A program made the translations under genes and the position numbers. DNA of 64,000 bases, from the NCBI GenBank assembly GCA_963759735.1, contig CAVXAF010000009.1:124001-188000 (forward strand), read 5' to 3'. Of this stretch, positions 46,459 to 54,931 are shown one piece after another (the first letter of the stretch is position 1; each line of letters starts with the position of its first letter). The notes under the pieces were generated by a model. The model did no database searches and was not told the DNA's origin. It worked only from the letters and a program-made list of their open reading frames with translations. The stretch is from Hyphomicrobium_A sp963759735 (lineage in GTDB: Bacteria; Pseudomonadota; Alphaproteobacteria; Rhizobiales; Hyphomicrobiaceae).

Positions 46459-46623
46459 TCAGCCGGGCGGGAGCTTCGTCAGGCCCTCTTCGATCTTCTG
46501 TTCTACGTTGCCGCCCGGGTCGTCCGTGGGCGCCGGGCCGACAGTCTCCTTCGGCTTTTCATTGCGCCGCTCGGGGTTGAAGCCGCCGATTTCCTCATTG
46601 TCGTCGATCGTTTTCCCGGCCAT
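46459..46623 (-). CDS. Small acidic/polar protein of 54 residues
   Basis: A 54-residue hydrophilic protein, MAGKTIDDNEEIGGFNPERR then NEKPKETVGPAPTDDPGGNV and a helical end EQKIEEGLTKLPPG. It has an excellent ribosome site (AGGAGG, seven bases before the ATG at 46623). It has no hydrophobic segment, so it may be largely disordered. It lies 43 bases before the zinc alcohol dehydrogenase gene on the same strand and could be its operon leader. The function is unknown. Confidence 0.65.
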   Translation of the reverse strand: MAGKTIDDNEEIGGFNPERRNEKPKETVGPAPTDDPGGNVEQKIEEGLTKLPPG

Positions 46624-46757
46624 GTGATCCTCCTGGGGTTTTCAGTAGAACGGCCCGCCACTCCACACGTTCCCGAAAGCCGAGCGGGCACGCAGAACGT
46701 GTTGAAAGTAGCTTTGGCGCGTTTGTGAACAAAACGAGAATCAGCTTCATTGGGCCG

Positions 46758-48827
46758 ATGTCCCTCGCCCATCTCGAAAAGCTCAATCCGCAGCAGCGGC
46801 ACGCCGTCGAGCATGGCGTCGGCGAGCGCTGCACCGACCCCGGCCCTCCGCTGCTGGTCATCGCCGGCGCCGGCTCGGGCAAGACCAACACGCTCGCCCA
46901 TCGCGTTGCCCATCTCATCCTCAATGGTGCCGATCCGCGCCGCATCCTGCTCATGACCTTCTCGCGCCGCGCGTCGGTCGAGATGGCGCGCCGCGTCGAG
47001 CGGATCACGCGAAACGTGCTCGGCAACGGCGGCGCGACCGTCGACGCGCTGGCCTGGGCGGGCACGTTCCACGGCATCGGGGCGCGGCTGCTGCGCGAAT
47101 ATTGCGAGACGATCGGTCTCGACCGCGCCTTTACCATCCACGATCGCGAGGACTCCGCCGATCTGATGAACCTCGCGCGGCACGCGCTCGGCCTCTCGAA
47201 GACGGAGAACCGCTTTCCAACCAAAGGGACGTGCGTTGCCATCTACTCGCGCTGCGTCAACGCGCAGGCGCCCATCGACGACGTGCTCAATTCTTCGTTC
47301 AAGTGGTGCGCGGCGTGGAGCAAGGAATTGAAGGAACTGTTTGCCGCCTACGTCGAGGCCAAGCAGCGCCAGAACGTACTCGATTACGACGATCTGCTGC
47401 TCTACTGGGCACAGATGGTCGCCGAGCCGGCCATCGCCGAAGATATCGGGGCGCGCTTCGACCACGTGCTGGTCGATGAATACCAGGATACCAACCGCCT
47501 GCAGGCGTCGATCCTTTTGGCTCTGAAGCGCGACGGGCGCGGCCTCACGGTCGTCGGTGATGACGCGCAAGCGATTTATTCCTTTCGCGCCGCCACCGTG
47601 CGCAACATTCTCGACTTCCCTCACCACTTCGATCCGCCGGCTGAGGTCGTCACCCTCGACCGCAACTATCGCTCGACGCAGCCCATCCTCGCCGCCGCCA
47701 ACGGCGTCATCGACTTGGCGGCCGAACGCTTCACCAAGAACCTGTGGTCGGACCGCGACAGCGGCGAACGACCCCACCTGGTGTCGGTGCGCGATGAGAT
47801 CGACCAGGCGCGCTATATCGTCGATCGCGTACTCGACAACCGCGAGGCCGGCGCCCTGCTGAAACAGCAGGCGGTTCTGTTCCGCGCTTCGCATCACTCC
47901 GGCCCGCTCGAGGTCGAACTCGCACAGCGCAACATTCCGTTCGTCAAATTTGGCGGTCTGAAATTCCTCGACGCCGCGCACGTCAAGGATCTTTTGGCGT
48001 TCCTGCGCTTCGCCGAAAATCCGCGCGACCGCGTCGCCGGCTTTAAACTCTTGCAACTGCTGCCCGGCGTCGGCCCGACCACCGCGCAACGCGTGCTCGA
48101 ACGAATGTCCGAGACAGGCGCTCCAATCGCCGAACTGGAACAGATGCCGGTACCGCCGCGCGTTGACGAGGGCGAATGGCGCGATTTCGTCGACGGCATC
48201 GTCGCGCTCGGCGCTGGCGGCGCGGGCTGGCCGGCAGAGATCGCGCACGCCCGCGCCTGGTACGATCCGCACCTGGAACGCATTCACGAGGACGCCTCAA
48301 CGCGTCGCGCCGACTTGGTGCAGCTCGAGCAGATCGCCAGCGGGTATCCCTCGCGCCAGCGCTTTCTCACCGAACTCACGCTCGATCCGCCCGACGCCAC
48401 CAGCGATGAGGCCGGCGTGCCGTTGCAGGACGAGGACTACCTGATCCTGTCGACCATCCATTCGGCCAAAGGCCAGGAATGGAAGTCGGTGTTCGTATTG
48501 AACGTCGTCGACGGCTGCATTCCTTCCGACCTGGGCACCGGCACCACGGCTGAGATCGAGGAAGAGCGTCGGCTGCTCTATGTCGCCATGACGCGCGCCA
48601 AGGACGATTTGCACCTCATGTTGCCGCAGCGGTTCTTCACGCACGGCCAAAGCTCCATGGGCGACCGGCACGTCTATGCCGCGCGCACGCGCTTCATACC
48701 CAATAAGCTGCTGTCGCTGTTCGCGAACGAAAGCTGGCCGACCGCCGCCGCCGATGGGCGCCTGCAAAGCTCCGCCCCTGGCGTCCGCATCGATGTCGGC
48801 GCAAGGATGCGCGCCATGTGGCGCTAG
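46758..48827 (+). CDS. UvrD/Rep-family ATP-dependent DNA helicase
   Basis: A superfamily 1 DNA helicase of about 689 residues starting MSLAHLEKLNPQQRHAVEHG; a GTG 33 bases earlier is also possible. Motif I, IAGAGSGKTNTLAHR, begins at about residue 35. Motif Ia MTFSRRASVEMARRV, motif II DHVLVDEYQDTN, motif III VVGDDAQAIYSFRAA, motif IV region LDRNYRSTQPIL, motif V LSTIHSAKGQEWKSVFVLNV and motif VI RRLLYVAMTRAKDDLHLM are all present. It is intact, although a long antisense frame covers it. It is a UvrD-like repair or replication-restart helicase rather than the main UvrD by length. Confidence 0.93.
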   Translation: MSLAHLEKLNPQQRHAVEHGVGERCTDPGPPLLVIAGAGSGKTNTLAHRVAHLILNGADPRRILLMTFSRRASVEMARRVERITRNVLGNGGATVDALAWAGTFHGIGARLLREYCETIGLDRAFTIHDREDSADLMNLARHALGLSKTENRFPTKGTCVAIYSRCVNAQAPIDDVLNSSFKWCAAWSKELKELFAAYVEAKQRQNVLDYDDLLLYWAQMVAEPAIAEDIGARFDHVLVDEYQDTNRLQASILLALKRDGRGLTVVGDDAQAIYSFRAATVRNILDFPHHFDPPAEVVTLDRNYRSTQPILAAANGVIDLAAERFTKNLWSDRDSGERPHLVSVRDEIDQARYIVDRVLDNREAGALLKQQAVLFRASHHSGPLEVELAQRNIPFVKFGGLKFLDAAHVKDLLAFLRFAENPRDRVAGFKLLQLLPGVGPTTAQRVLERMSETGAPIAELEQMPVPPRVDEGEWRDFVDGIVALGAGGAGWPAEIAHARAWYDPHLERIHEDASTRRADLVQLEQIASGYPSRQRFLTELTLDPPDATSDEAGVPLQDEDYLILSTIHSAKGQEWKSVFVLNVVDGCIPSDLGTGTTAEIEEERRLLYVAMTRAKDDLHLMLPQRFFTHGQSSMGDRHVYAARTRFIPNKLLSLFANESWPTAAADGRLQSSAPGVRIDVGARMRAMWR

Positions 48828-48859
48828 CAGTGGCGCCCCCTCTGATCTAGGTTCCACCC

Positions 48860-49222
48860 ATGAGCGTCACCATCTACCACAACCCGACCTGCGGAACCTC
48901 GCGCAACGCGCTGGAGCTTATCCGCGCGCGCGGGATCGAGCCGACCGTCATCGAATACCTGAAGACGCCCCTCAGCGCCGACCGACTGCGCGATCTGGCA
49001 CATGCGATGGGCAAGACGATCCGTGATTTGTTGCGCAGGAAAGAGCCAATCTATCGCGAGCTGGGCCTCGATGACGCGGTGTGGACAGATGACCAGATCA
49101 TCGCCGCCATGCTGAAGCATCCCAGGGTGATCGAGCGACCGATCGTGGTCACGCCGCGCGGCACGCGCATTTGCCGGCCGGCCAACGTCGTGCTCGAAAT
49201 TCTGCCGCCCGATGTCAGCTAA
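48860..49222 (+). CDS. arsC: Arsenate reductase, glutaredoxin-coupled (ArsC type)
   Basis: A 120-residue thioredoxin-fold protein of the ArsC/Spx/YffB family. The N-terminus YHNPTCGTSRNALELIR carries the single catalytic cysteine (Cys11). EYLKTPLSADRL and KHPRVIERPIVVTPRGTRIC with the conserved arginines and the cis-proline loop follow. No arsR, arsB or other arsenic gene is near, so the annotated activity is by family only. Its 3' end overlaps the convergent SDR gene by eight bases. Confidence 0.9.
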   Translation: MSVTIYHNPTCGTSRNALELIRARGIEPTVIEYLKTPLSADRLRDLAHAMGKTIRDLLRRKEPIYRELGLDDAVWTDDQIIAAMLKHPRVIERPIVVTPRGTRICRPANVVLEILPPDVS

Positions 49223-49940
49223 GACCCCAGCCGGTGACGTCGAGCACTTGCCCGGTGACGCCACGCGAGGCGCTGGACGCTAAGAATACCACCACATCGG
49301 CAATTTCATCGCGCTTGGCCCATTTCGAGGTGTCCTTCGGCTTCATCATGCCGACGTTGGACGCCGTATCGACGAGACCGGGCCCGACGGCATTGACGCG
49401 GATCTGCGCATCCTTCCCTTCCAGGGCAAAAGTGCGCGTCAGCGCGACGACGCCCGCCTTGGCGACGTTGTAGGGCACCATGTTGGCCTGCGCATTGCCT
49501 GCCCGCGCAAAGTTGATGATCGAACCGCCGCCTGTCTTGGCCATGTAAGGGAACACCTCGCGCGTCACGAGAAAAGCGCTGAGGACATTGTTGTTCACCT
49601 CTCGCGTCCACTCCTCAACCGTCACTTCGGCGGAAGGCTTGTAGATCGACAGGCCGCCGGCGAGGTTGACGACGATGTCGACGCGTCCGAGCGCGGAGAC
49701 CGTCTCGCTCACCAGCCGCCTCACGTCCGCCTCCTCGGTCAGCGAGGCGACCACGGGAATGACGTTGGCGCCTTCGGCCTTCAACTCTGCGGCGCGGGCG
49801 ACGACGTTCTCCTTGGTGCGCGCGCAGATGACCAGCGAGGCGCCCTGAGCGGCAAGGGCCCTCGCCACCGCTTGTCCCACTTGCCCGTCGTGACTGACGC
49901 CTGTGACTATCGCGACCTTGCCCTGGAGATTGCCCGGCAT
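49215..49940 (-). CDS. Short-chain dehydrogenase/reductase
   Basis: An SDR-family oxidoreductase of about 241 residues. The nucleotide loop is VTGVSHDGQVGQAVARALAA, the Rossmann pattern continues LVICARTKENVVARA, and NLAGG follows near residue 93. The active-site tyrosine and lysine are in PYNVAKAGVV, but the catalytic serine position is not serine (GSIINFARAGNAQ), which is unusual. Start choice is open: ATGs lie at 49955, 49946 and 49940, and AAGGG precedes the last, MPGNLQGKVAIVTG. Substrate unknown. It is divergent from the pirin gene. Confidence 0.87.
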   Translation of the reverse strand: MPGNLQGKVAIVTGVSHDGQVGQAVARALAAQGASLVICARTKENVVARAAELKAEGANVIPVVASLTEEADVRRLVSETVSALGRVDIVVNLAGGLSIYKPSAEVTVEEWTREVNNNVLSAFLVTREVFPYMAKTGGGSIINFARAGNAQANMVPYNVAKAGVVALTRTFALEGKDAQIRVNAVGPGLVDTASNVGMMKPKDTSKWAKRDEIADVVVFLASSASRGVTGQVLDVTGWGLS

Positions 49941-50015
49941 TCTCATCCCTTTCATCGTTGCGCGATTATCGGCGGCCTGACGTATACAGTATGCACGGTC
50001 CCAGGAGCGGTAAAG

Positions 50016-50945
50016 ATGAGCTGGATTCCCGACGAAGACCCACAGCCCGGCGATGTTCGCGCCTGCGACGCCATCGAGCAGGTGATCGTCCCGCGGGCTC
50101 GCGACCTAGGCGGCTTTGAGGTGCGGCGCGCGCTGCCGGCAGCCGGCCGGCAGATGGTCGGCCCCTTCATCTTTTTCGATCAGATGGGCCCGGCGGAATT
50201 CCTCATCGGCACAGGCATCGACGTGCGCCCCCATCCGCATATTGGCTTGGCCACTGTCACCTATCTATTCGACGGCGAGATCATGCACCGCGACAGTCTC
50301 GGCACGGCGGTATCCATAAAACCTGGCGAGCTCAATCTCATGTCGGCTGGCGGGGGCATCGTGCATTCGGAGCGGACTTCGCCCGAGCAGCGCGCGCTCG
50401 GCCCACGCTTATTCGGCATCCAGGCTTGGGCCGCATTGCCCAAGTCGCACGAGGAAGGCACGGCGGCATTCGCGCACTATGATGCAGGGCAACTGCCTCG
50501 CATCTCCGGCGAAGGCAAGACAGTGCGCATCGTCATGGGCCAGTTGTATGGACAGACATCACCGGCGGAATTTCCGCATCCGACGTTTTATGCTGAGGCC
50601 GTGTTGGCACCCGGTGCCGTGCTGCCTCTCGATGCCGACTATGACGAGCGCGCCATCTATGTCGTCTCGGGTGTCATCGATATAGCGGGCGAAGCCTTCC
50701 AGGCGGGGCGACTGTTGGTGTTCAAACCCGGCGACCGCATCTCGGTCCTTGCTACGTCGCAGGCGCGCCTGATCCTGCTGGGCGGGGAACCTATGGATGG
50801 CCCGCGCCACATCTGGTGGAATTTCGTCTCGTCTTCCAAGGAACGGATCACGGCTGCCAAGGCCGATTGGAAGGCGAAGCGCTTTGACGCCGTGCCCGGC
50901 GACATGGAGGAGTTCATCCCCTTACCCGATGAGCGTCCCACATAG
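50016..50945 (+). CDS. Pirin family protein
   Basis: A bicupin pirin of 309 residues. The ATG at 50016, after AGGAG, gives MSWIPDEDPQPGDVRACDAI. The pirin signature PFIFFDQMGPAEF, the metal-site region RPHPHIGLATVTYLFDGEIM, SAGGGIVHSER and the second-cupin GPRHIWWNFVSSSKERI are present. Pirins are iron-dependent; some have quercetin 2,3-dioxygenase activity, but the role here is unknown. It ends at the bidirectional terminator at 50951-50972. Confidence 0.93.
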   Translation: MSWIPDEDPQPGDVRACDAIEQVIVPRARDLGGFEVRRALPAAGRQMVGPFIFFDQMGPAEFLIGTGIDVRPHPHIGLATVTYLFDGEIMHRDSLGTAVSIKPGELNLMSAGGGIVHSERTSPEQRALGPRLFGIQAWAALPKSHEEGTAAFAHYDAGQLPRISGEGKTVRIVMGQLYGQTSPAEFPHPTFYAEAVLAPGAVLPLDADYDERAIYVVSGVIDIAGEAFQAGRLLVFKPGDRISVLATSQARLILLGGEPMDGPRHIWWNFVSSSKERITAAKADWKAKRFDAVPGDMEEFIPLPDERPT

Positions 50946-50950
50946 CAAAA

Positions 50951-50972
50951 CGCCCCGGCGCGAGCCGGGGCG
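50951..50972. terminator. Bidirectional intrinsic terminator between pirin and a convergent gene
   Basis: A nine-base perfect hairpin (CGCCCCGGC, loop GCGA, GCCGGGGCG) lies five bases after the pirin stop. On the minus strand it is followed by a four-T run, and on the plus strand by TGTAAATTT, so it can serve both convergent genes. Confidence 0.75.
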
Positions 50973-51004
50973 TGTAAATTTCAACGAAGTGCGTCGGACA
51001 GTTA

Positions 51005-51544
51005 TCAGCCCAACTTCTGCTTGGCTTTGTCCTGCGCCTTCTGAAACCAGCCACTCGCCTTTTCGATGATCGAGCCCATCGAGCCAGCTGCGTCAGCGCG
51101 CGTAAGCGCGTCCACGAAGCGTTCGAACGACGGCGTTATCGGAGCCGCTGCGGAACTTGCAGCGCGCGACACCGAGCGCTGAATATTGTCAGCAAGATCA
51201 TGGAGGTCGGCGCGGGTGACGTTCGGCGTCCAGCGGTCCCAGCGGGAAGCTGGCTGCGCGCGGCCAAAGCGCGGCACGACCGCTAAGGCGATCACCGCAC
51301 CAGCGGCTGCCGCTACAGCCATGGCGACGACGGGCTGGCGGCGGATGGCGCGACGCGCTTCTTGGGCTCCAGCCTCCGCACCCTCCAAGGCAGCCTCTCG
51401 CGCCGCCCGCGTGCGGCGTTCGGCTATGGTTGCTACTTCCTTGGCGAGCGAAGCTACCGCTTCGCGCATCTCCGCCAACGTCGTCTCGGCCGTATCCTGG
51501 GCGGATCGCGCCGCCGAGCTGATTTCCTTCGCGGGGCTGACCAT
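51005..51544 (-). CDS. Hypothetical membrane-anchored protein with coiled-coil
   Basis: A 179-residue protein. The ATG at 51544 follows AGGAGG with eight bases spacing. The first half is a long alpha-helical, alanine- and arginine-rich stretch (SSAARSAQDTAETTLAEMRE, VASLAKEVATIAERR). A single membrane helix follows at about 75-95 (VVAMAVAAAAGAVIALAVV), preceded by IRRQP as in DUF883 proteins. A helical C-terminus ends the chain. It lies beside the DUF883 genes but on the opposite strand and probably belongs to the same envelope function. Confidence 0.7.
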   Translation of the reverse strand: MVSPAKEISSAARSAQDTAETTLAEMREAVASLAKEVATIAERRTRAAREAALEGAEAGAQEARRAIRRQPVVAMAVAAAAGAVIALAVVPRFGRAQPASRWDRWTPNVTRADLHDLADNIQRSVSRAASSAAAPITPSFERFVDALTRADAAGSMGSIIEKASGWFQKAQDKAKQKLG

Positions 51545-51754
51545 GTCCCTCACCTCCTCTAAAATTTTGCTGGGCTAGCGCTGCTATCTGATGTGCATTT
51601 GAACGTTTTGATTGAATGATCGGTTCCTCAACCAAATAGTATACTAGTCGCCATCAAATGCGCGGAACTCGCCGGCCGATGTCGACGTTTTGCGCATGTC
51701 ATTGATTTCTGCTTTCGCCAACCCGGGGACCATCCCGGCCAGAGGAGGACGTCC

Positions 51755-52042
51755 ATGCAATTCTCGTCGACCAACCGAGCGTCCGACACCACGCCCGGCA
51801 CCCGCACCGCCGCTACCGATGTCGGCGATAACGTCCAGGCGCTGCGTGACGACATTTCCAGCTTGGCTGACTCTGTGAAGCGCCTTGCCAGCGAGCAGCT
51901 TGGCTCCAGCGTGGAGGACGTTCAGGAAAAGGCTAAGGAAAAGCTCAGCGACGTGGAAGCCGCCATTCGCCGCAACCCGAGCCAGGCTGCTCTCATCGCG
52001 GCCGGCGTCGGCTTCGTCTTCGGTCTCATCCTTTCACGCTAA
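51755..52042 (+). CDS. DUF883 family (ElaB/YqjD-like) membrane protein
   Basis: A 95-residue inner-membrane protein of the DUF883 family. It has a helical N-terminal two thirds (RDDISSLADSVKRLASEQLG, DVQEKAKEKLSDVEAAIRR) then NPSQAALIAAGVGFVFGLIL, the family's C-terminal anchor. The ribosome site GAGGAGG precedes the ATG at 51755. ElaB/YqjD of E. coli bind ribosomes at the membrane in stationary phase; whether this one does is not shown. It is the first of a four-gene plus-strand series. Confidence 0.88.
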   Translation: MQFSSTNRASDTTPGTRTAATDVGDNVQALRDDISSLADSVKRLASEQLGSSVEDVQEKAKEKLSDVEAAIRRNPSQAALIAAGVGFVFGLILSR

Positions 52043-52074
52043 CAATTCGCGCCAACTAACACAGGAGGGTAGCC

Positions 52075-52299
52075 ATGAGCTCCCAGTACAGCGGACGTAC
52101 TGCCTCGCAGACCGAGCGCCAGGTGCGCGACGTCGCCAATGCAGCCCAGGACAAGTTCACCGAGACGGTCGACCAGGCGCAGGCGCTCGCCCAGGAGCAG
52201 TATGACAGGCTCGCGGCCGGCATCCGCCGCAACCCGCTGCAGGCTGCAGGCATTGCTGCGGGTATCGGCTTCGTTCTCGCACTGCTCGCACGTCGCTGA
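52075..52299 (+). CDS. DUF883-like small membrane protein (second)
   Basis: A 74-residue protein with the same layout as its upstream neighbour: a helical region (QTERQVRDVANAAQDKFTET), then GIRRNPLQAAGIAAGIGFVL and the end ALLARR. The AGGAGGG site precedes the ATG at 52075. It is a shorter paralogue of the 51755 gene product and lies 32 bases after it. The two and the holin-like gene probably act together in the cell envelope. Confidence 0.85.
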   Translation: MSSQYSGRTASQTERQVRDVANAAQDKFTETVDQAQALAQEQYDRLAAGIRRNPLQAAGIAAGIGFVLALLARR

Positions 52300-52316
52300 T
52301 CCCGTAGGAGGGGAGC

Positions 52317-52724
52317 ATGATAGGGGATGCCGTTCTATACGCCGCCAGCCGCGCCACTCACAGCGCACTCGAAAACGTTTCGCGCCGCGTCACGTGGACG
52401 GCGATAGCTGCGGTATTTCTTCTCGCCGCGATGGTGCTTGCCATCATCGCGGCGTATCTCGTCGCAGAGCCTAAGTTCGGCACACTGCGCGCCATCGGGA
52501 TGCTGGCAGGCGCCTGCGCGTTGGTCGGCATCCTCGCGCTGTCGGTACCCTGGATGGTCGACAAGGCGGAGCAGGTTGGACGACGGAAGTCATCTTCGGT
52601 CGCAACGGCCGTTGCCGCCGTCGACCAAGAGGCGAAGCAGGCTGTCGACTATTTCGGCGCCATGCAGGTCGTCGGCACTGCCTTTCTGTTTGGTCTGGGC
52701 GCTGCTCGCCGTCTGAGGCGCTAA
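52317..52724 (+). CDS. Phage-holin-like (YqjE-type) membrane protein
   Basis: A 135-residue protein resembling the holin-family/YqjE membrane proteins that usually accompany DUF883 genes. Two membrane helices lie at about residues 27-48 (TAIAAVFLLAAMVLAIIAAY) and 60-82 (AIGMLAGACALVGILALSVP). A third hydrophobic stretch is near the end (GTAFLFGLGAARRLRR). The AGGAGGGG site precedes the ATG at 52317. It is 17 bases after the second DUF883 gene. No lysis function is implied by context. Confidence 0.8.
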   Translation: MIGDAVLYAASRATHSALENVSRRVTWTAIAAVFLLAAMVLAIIAAYLVAEPKFGTLRAIGMLAGACALVGILALSVPWMVDKAEQVGRRKSSSVATAVAAVDQEAKQAVDYFGAMQVVGTAFLFGLGAARRLRR

Positions 52725-52793
52725 AGCGCCTACGCCGATAATGACTGTTGTTCAACTTGATAGCGGCCTTTGCGGGCCGCGACAGGGGTTGCA

Positions 52794-54905
52794 ATGGCCG
52801 ATCAACGTACCGCCCCAACCCGCGCGCATGCGTCCGTAACCGGGCATGAATTGCCGGCGTCGGCGTTTGAGATGACCGTCGTCGGCTTTCTCATCATCGT
52901 CGCCCTGTACATCGGCCAGGTCGTCCTCGTTCCGCTGGCGCTCGCCGTCATCTTGTCGTTCGTGCTTTCCCGGCCCGTCCGGCTATTGCGGCGCACCGGC
53001 ATCGGTAACACCGCCTCCGTAATTGCCATCGTCGCTCTCGCCTTCGCCGTCATCTTCGGCGTCGGAGCGACGATCACGCAACAGGTCGGCGACCTGGTCG
53101 AGGAGCTGCCGCGCTACCAGCTGACCCTGCGCGACAAGGTAAAGGCGCTGAAGGACGTAGCCGAGGGCAGCGGCGGCGCCATTAAGCAGGCCAGCGAAAC
53201 GCTTAAGGAACTTCAGCAGGAACTCGAGGCGCCGCCCCCGACCAGTCTCACGACGCGGCCGTCCGACCCATCGCCCAACATAGTGGCTCCCGGCACGCTT
53301 CGCGACGCTCAGGGCCGGCCCATTCCGGTCGAGGTGCGTGTACCGCCACCGACGCCGCTCGACCAGCTGCAGAGCATCATTGGCGTCGTCTTAGCGCCAC
53401 TGGCCACAGCGGGCCTCGTCATCCTGTTTGTGTTGTTTCTGCTCCTGCAGCGCGAAGATGTGCGCGACCGCGCCATTCGCCTGCTCGGCTCCAACGACCT
53501 GGAAAAATCGACGACCGCCATGGACGACGCGGGCGATCGCCTCGGCCGCTACTTCCTAGCCCTCACCGCCATCAACATTGGCTTCGGCATCTTCATCGCC
53601 TTCGGGCTGTGGGTGATCGGCGTGCCGAGCCCCGTCCTGTGGGGCGTGCTGGCCGCCGTTATGCGCTTTGTGCCTTTCCTCGGCTCGTTCATCGCTGCCG
53701 CGCTCCCGCTCATGCTCGCCGCCGCCGTAGACCCCGGTTGGAGCATGTTCCTGATGACCGCGGCGCTGTATCTCATCAGCGAACCGCTTATGGGCAATGT
53801 TGTCGAGCCGGTGGTACAGGGCCAGCGCACGGGACTCTCCCCCCTCGCCATTATCCTTTCGGCCGCCTTCTGGACGCTGCTTTGGGGTCCCATTGGCCTA
53901 CTGCTCGCCATTCCGCTGACCGTCGTCCTGGTCGTGCTCGGTCATCACGTCGAGCGGCTGGAATTCCTCAACGTACTGCTCGGCGACACCCCGCCGCTGT
54001 CGCCCGCCGAGCGCTTCTACCAGCGGATGCTCGCCGGCGACCCTGCAGAGGCGGTCGAGCAGGCCGAGCGCTACATCAAGACCGAGCCGCTGGTTGAGTA
54101 TTACGACGAGGTCGTCATCGAGGGCTTGCGGCTAGCCCAAGCCGACGTCGACCGCGGGACGCTCGAGCCGGAGCGACTGATCGATATCCGCAACACCGCC
54201 GACGTGGTCATCGACACGCTGGAGGACTACGAACTCAGCCCCAAGAAGGAAGCCAAGCCGCGTAAGAGCCTCATTGATGAAGCCAGTGAGGAGGATGCCG
54301 ATCTGGCCCCTGAGGCCGGCGACAGCGACGTCGATCGGCGGCGCAAGGATACCGCGCGCCGGCGTGCCGAGGAAAAGCACAAGGAAGAGGCGGAGGAAGA
54401 CGATGAACTCGACCTTTGCTCGCTCGGCGGCGGCGCGATCGATCCGGCTTGGCGCCACGAGAATGCGATCCTCTGTGTCGCGAGCCGCAATGCCTTGGAT
54501 GAGACCGCGGCCATGGTGTTCGCGCAGCTCGTCAGCAAATGCGGGCTTGGCGTGCGGGTCATCAGCGCCGATCGCCTGCGCCACGGCGCACTGAGCGAGG
54601 AAGACCTGCTCGGCACCCGCCTCATCTGCATCTCGGCGTTGCACGTGCGCGAGAGGGGCGCGCATGCGCGCTTCCTGGCACGTCGCCTGAAGCGTTCGGC
54701 ACCCAGTGCGCTGTTGCTCGGCTGCTTCTGGAAACTCGATCCGGAGCAGCGGCGCGACAAGGAGATCCTCGACAGCATTCCCGTCGACGCCACGGCCCAT
54801 TCGCTGCGCGACGCCGTCACCTTCACCATGCAGGCGGCGAGCACGCCGGCCGAAGAGGAGGAGACCGGCCAGACGCGCGGGCAGATCGAGGTGCTGGCGT
54901 CCTGA
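52794..54905 (+). CDS. AI-2E family transporter with long C-terminal soluble domain
   Basis: A 703-residue protein. The N-terminal ~370 residues are an AI-2E/PerM family membrane region (VVGFLIIVALYIGQVVLVPL, GGVLAAVMRF-type GVLAAVMRFVPFLGSFIAA, GNVVEPVVQGQRTGLSPLAI, FWTLLWGPIGLLLAIPLTVV). The remaining ~300 residues are soluble: a helical region, a charged stretch (DRRRKDTARRRAEEKHKEEA) and a globular end with ILCVASRNALDETAAMVFAQ and ALLLGCFWKLDPEQRRDKE. The ATG at 52794 (MADQRTAPTRAHAS) is chosen over 52770. Family members include transporters for autoinducer-2 or sodium/proton exchange; the C-terminal domain's role is unknown. Confidence 0.85.
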   Translation: MADQRTAPTRAHASVTGHELPASAFEMTVVGFLIIVALYIGQVVLVPLALAVILSFVLSRPVRLLRRTGIGNTASVIAIVALAFAVIFGVGATITQQVGDLVEELPRYQLTLRDKVKALKDVAEGSGGAIKQASETLKELQQELEAPPPTSLTTRPSDPSPNIVAPGTLRDAQGRPIPVEVRVPPPTPLDQLQSIIGVVLAPLATAGLVILFVLFLLLQREDVRDRAIRLLGSNDLEKSTTAMDDAGDRLGRYFLALTAINIGFGIFIAFGLWVIGVPSPVLWGVLAAVMRFVPFLGSFIAAALPLMLAAAVDPGWSMFLMTAALYLISEPLMGNVVEPVVQGQRTGLSPLAIILSAAFWTLLWGPIGLLLAIPLTVVLVVLGHHVERLEFLNVLLGDTPPLSPAERFYQRMLAGDPAEAVEQAERYIKTEPLVEYYDEVVIEGLRLAQADVDRGTLEPERLIDIRNTADVVIDTLEDYELSPKKEAKPRKSLIDEASEEDADLAPEAGDSDVDRRRKDTARRRAEEKHKEEAEEDDELDLCSLGGGAIDPAWRHENAILCVASRNALDETAAMVFAQLVSKCGLGVRVISADRLRHGALSEEDLLGTRLICISALHVRERGAHARFLARRLKRSAPSALLLGCFWKLDPEQRRDKEILDSIPVDATAHSLRDAVTFTMQAASTPAEEEETGQTRGQIEVLAS

Positions 54906-54931
54906 CCGCGGGCTGTATTACGAAGGCGCCC

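Noticed and set aside
46503..48287. A 594-residue minus-strand frame
   Set aside because: It lies opposite the UvrD-type helicase gene, whose plus-strand product has all helicase motifs; the antisense product shows no family features.
48860..49222. An arsenic-resistance operon
   Set aside because: Only an ArsC-like gene is present, with no arsR, arsB, acr3 or arsH nearby.
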